Assembly (NCBI GenBank): GCA_029240475.1
Contig: JAREAF010000142.1
Coordinates: 1 to 7,265, forward strand
DNA: 7,265 nt
Source of the DNA: Rhodospirillales bacterium
GTDB taxonomy: Bacteria; Pseudomonadota; Alphaproteobacteria; JAREAF01
Direction of reading: 5' to 3'
The notes beneath the pieces were generated by a model. The model worked only from the letters and a program-made list of their open reading frames with translations. It made no database searches and was not told the origin of the DNA. The translations under genes were made by a program, and so were the position numbers. Shown in pieces: positions 6,447 to 7,265 of this stretch (position 1 is its first letter; each line of letters opens with the position of its first letter).

Positions 6447-7265
6447 CTAGCCTGGCTTGCGGGGGCGCAGCTCGGCCATGTTCCCGAACTGGCTCAGCGC
6501 CACGCCGGCCATAACCAGGACGCCGCCCACGGCCTGCTCCAGCCGCAGCGGCGTCCCGAACGCCACCGAGATCGTCACCGCGACCACCGGGATGAGGTTG
6601 AGATAGATCGAGGCGATCACCACGCCGAGCCGCTGCACGCCGAAGTTCCACATCATGACCCCGAGGCCGGCGACTGCTCCTCCCATGTAGAGGAAGATCA
6701 GCAGGTCGGACGCGGTCGGCTTCGGCATGGGCAGATGCGCCGCGCCGAGCAGGCCCGCCACGAGATAGGCCAAGGTCAGAACAGCGGCGGCCGGGATCAT
6801 CGTCACGAAGGTGATCTGAACCTGGCTCATGCCGGCGAGGCTGCGCTGCGCCTCGATCGAGTACCAGCACCAGCAGAGCGTGGAGATCAACAGGAGGATC
6901 TCGCCCCCTTCCAGCACCAGCGGGTTGCCCGCGGCCTGCCAATCCACCATGGCCAGCACGCCGCCCGCGAAGGCCAGCCCTAGAGCCGGCTTGGTTCCGG
7001 CCCCGAGCGGCGCGCCGTATCCGAACCGCGCCACCAGCGCCGCCACCACCGGCCCGGCGGCGCTCAGGATCGCCGCGGTGATCGGGTTGGCATGGGCCAC
7101 GCCGATCGTGTAGAGCCCGCCGAAGCCGCCGAAGCCGAGGCCGCCGATCAGCGCGACCTTGCGCCAGTTGATGCCCGCGGGCAGCAACGGGCCCGGCTTG
7201 CCGATGCGGATCAGCACCCCCAGCAGCGGCAGCGCTATCCAATAGCGGATCGCGGCGAGCGACCA
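6447..7265 (-). CDS. Partial (N-terminus missing): EamA/DMT-family transporter
   Basis: The frame is open from the window edge at 7265 to the TAG at 6449-6447, giving 272 residues; a GTG at 7217 is internal, not the true start. The codons before it read WSLAAIRYWIALPLLG, which forms a typical second membrane helix of this family. About 20-35 residues, including the first helix, should lie beyond the window, given family lengths near 300. The protein is hydrophobic throughout, with about nine visible membrane spans in the two-fold EamA repeat. Repeat 1 includes GGLYTIGVAHANPITAAILS and repeat 2 includes VVIASIYLNLIPVVAVTIS, which match the conserved helix-3/helix-4 pattern of drug/metabolite exporters. 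It is an inner-membrane transporter; the substrate cannot be predicted. The C-terminus (MAELRPRKPG) is a short basic tail. The gene ends 16 bases from the end of the convergent coiled-coil protein gene. Confidence 0.92.
   Translation of the reverse strand, partial: WSLAAIRYWIALPLLGVLIRIGKPGPLLPAGINWRKVALIGGLGFGGFGGLYTIGVAHANPITAAILSAAGPVVAALVARFGYGAPLGAGTKPALGLAFAGGVLAMVDWQAAGNPLVLEGGEILLLISTLCWCWYSIEAQRSLAGMSQVQITFVTMIPAAAVLTLAYLVAGLLGAAHLPMPKPTASDLLIFLYMGGAVAGLGVMMWNFGVQRLGVVIASIYLNLIPVVAVTISVAFGTPLRLEQAVGGVLVMAGVALSQFGNMAELRPRKPG

Noticed and set aside
6403..7242. Alternative minus-strand frame (279 codons) over the transporter gene
   Set aside because: The product is Arg/Gly-rich and not hydrophobic, while the adjacent frame gives a clean EamA membrane-helix pattern running to the window edge.

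Overview
The window is a GC-rich stretch of bacterial chromosome with strong G/C preference at third codon positions. It carries six protein-coding genes: two are cut by the window edges and four are complete. No rRNA, tRNA, CRISPR array, insertion sequence or phage gene was found. The GC-rich codon use, an alphaproteobacterial-style surface-antigen tail, a PYROXD2-type flavoprotein and a soluble PAS hybrid-kinase/single-receiver pair suggest an alphaproteobacterium (for example Hyphomicrobiales or Rhodospirillales). That placement is inference.

Layout: (1) 1-293 (+) is the 3' end of a small, probably exported protein with a 17-kDa-surface-antigen-like C-terminus. (2) 309-1901 (+) encodes an FAD-dependent oxidoreductase of the PYROXD2/CrtI-like family. 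(3) A convergent 41-bp gap with a GC-rich hairpin separates it from a two-gene minus-strand operon. The operon consists of a soluble PAS hybrid kinase-like protein (4422-2338) followed by a single-domain response regulator (2323-1943), whose ribosome binding site overlaps the kinase stop codon. (4) A 364-bp divergent intergenic region (4423-4786) holds an inverted repeat and an AT-rich promoter-like segment. (5) 4787-6430 (+) encodes an unrecognised membrane-anchored coiled-coil/beta-domain protein. (6) 6447-7265 (-) encodes an EamA/DMT-family transporter whose N-terminus lies beyond the window.

The most notable point is the kinase. Its dimerisation box reads GGIAADVNN where this family has GGIAHDFNN, so the phospho-accepting histidine is alanine. 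The ATP-binding core is intact. The C-terminal receiver domain has also lost most phosphorylation residues, while the adjacent stand-alone response regulator keeps all of its own. The operon therefore looks like a pseudokinase/pseudo-receiver scaffold paired with a phosphorylatable regulator. An AT-rich codon anomaly lies inside the pseudo-receiver. The second item of interest is the orphan coiled-coil/beta-sandwich protein read divergently from this operon.
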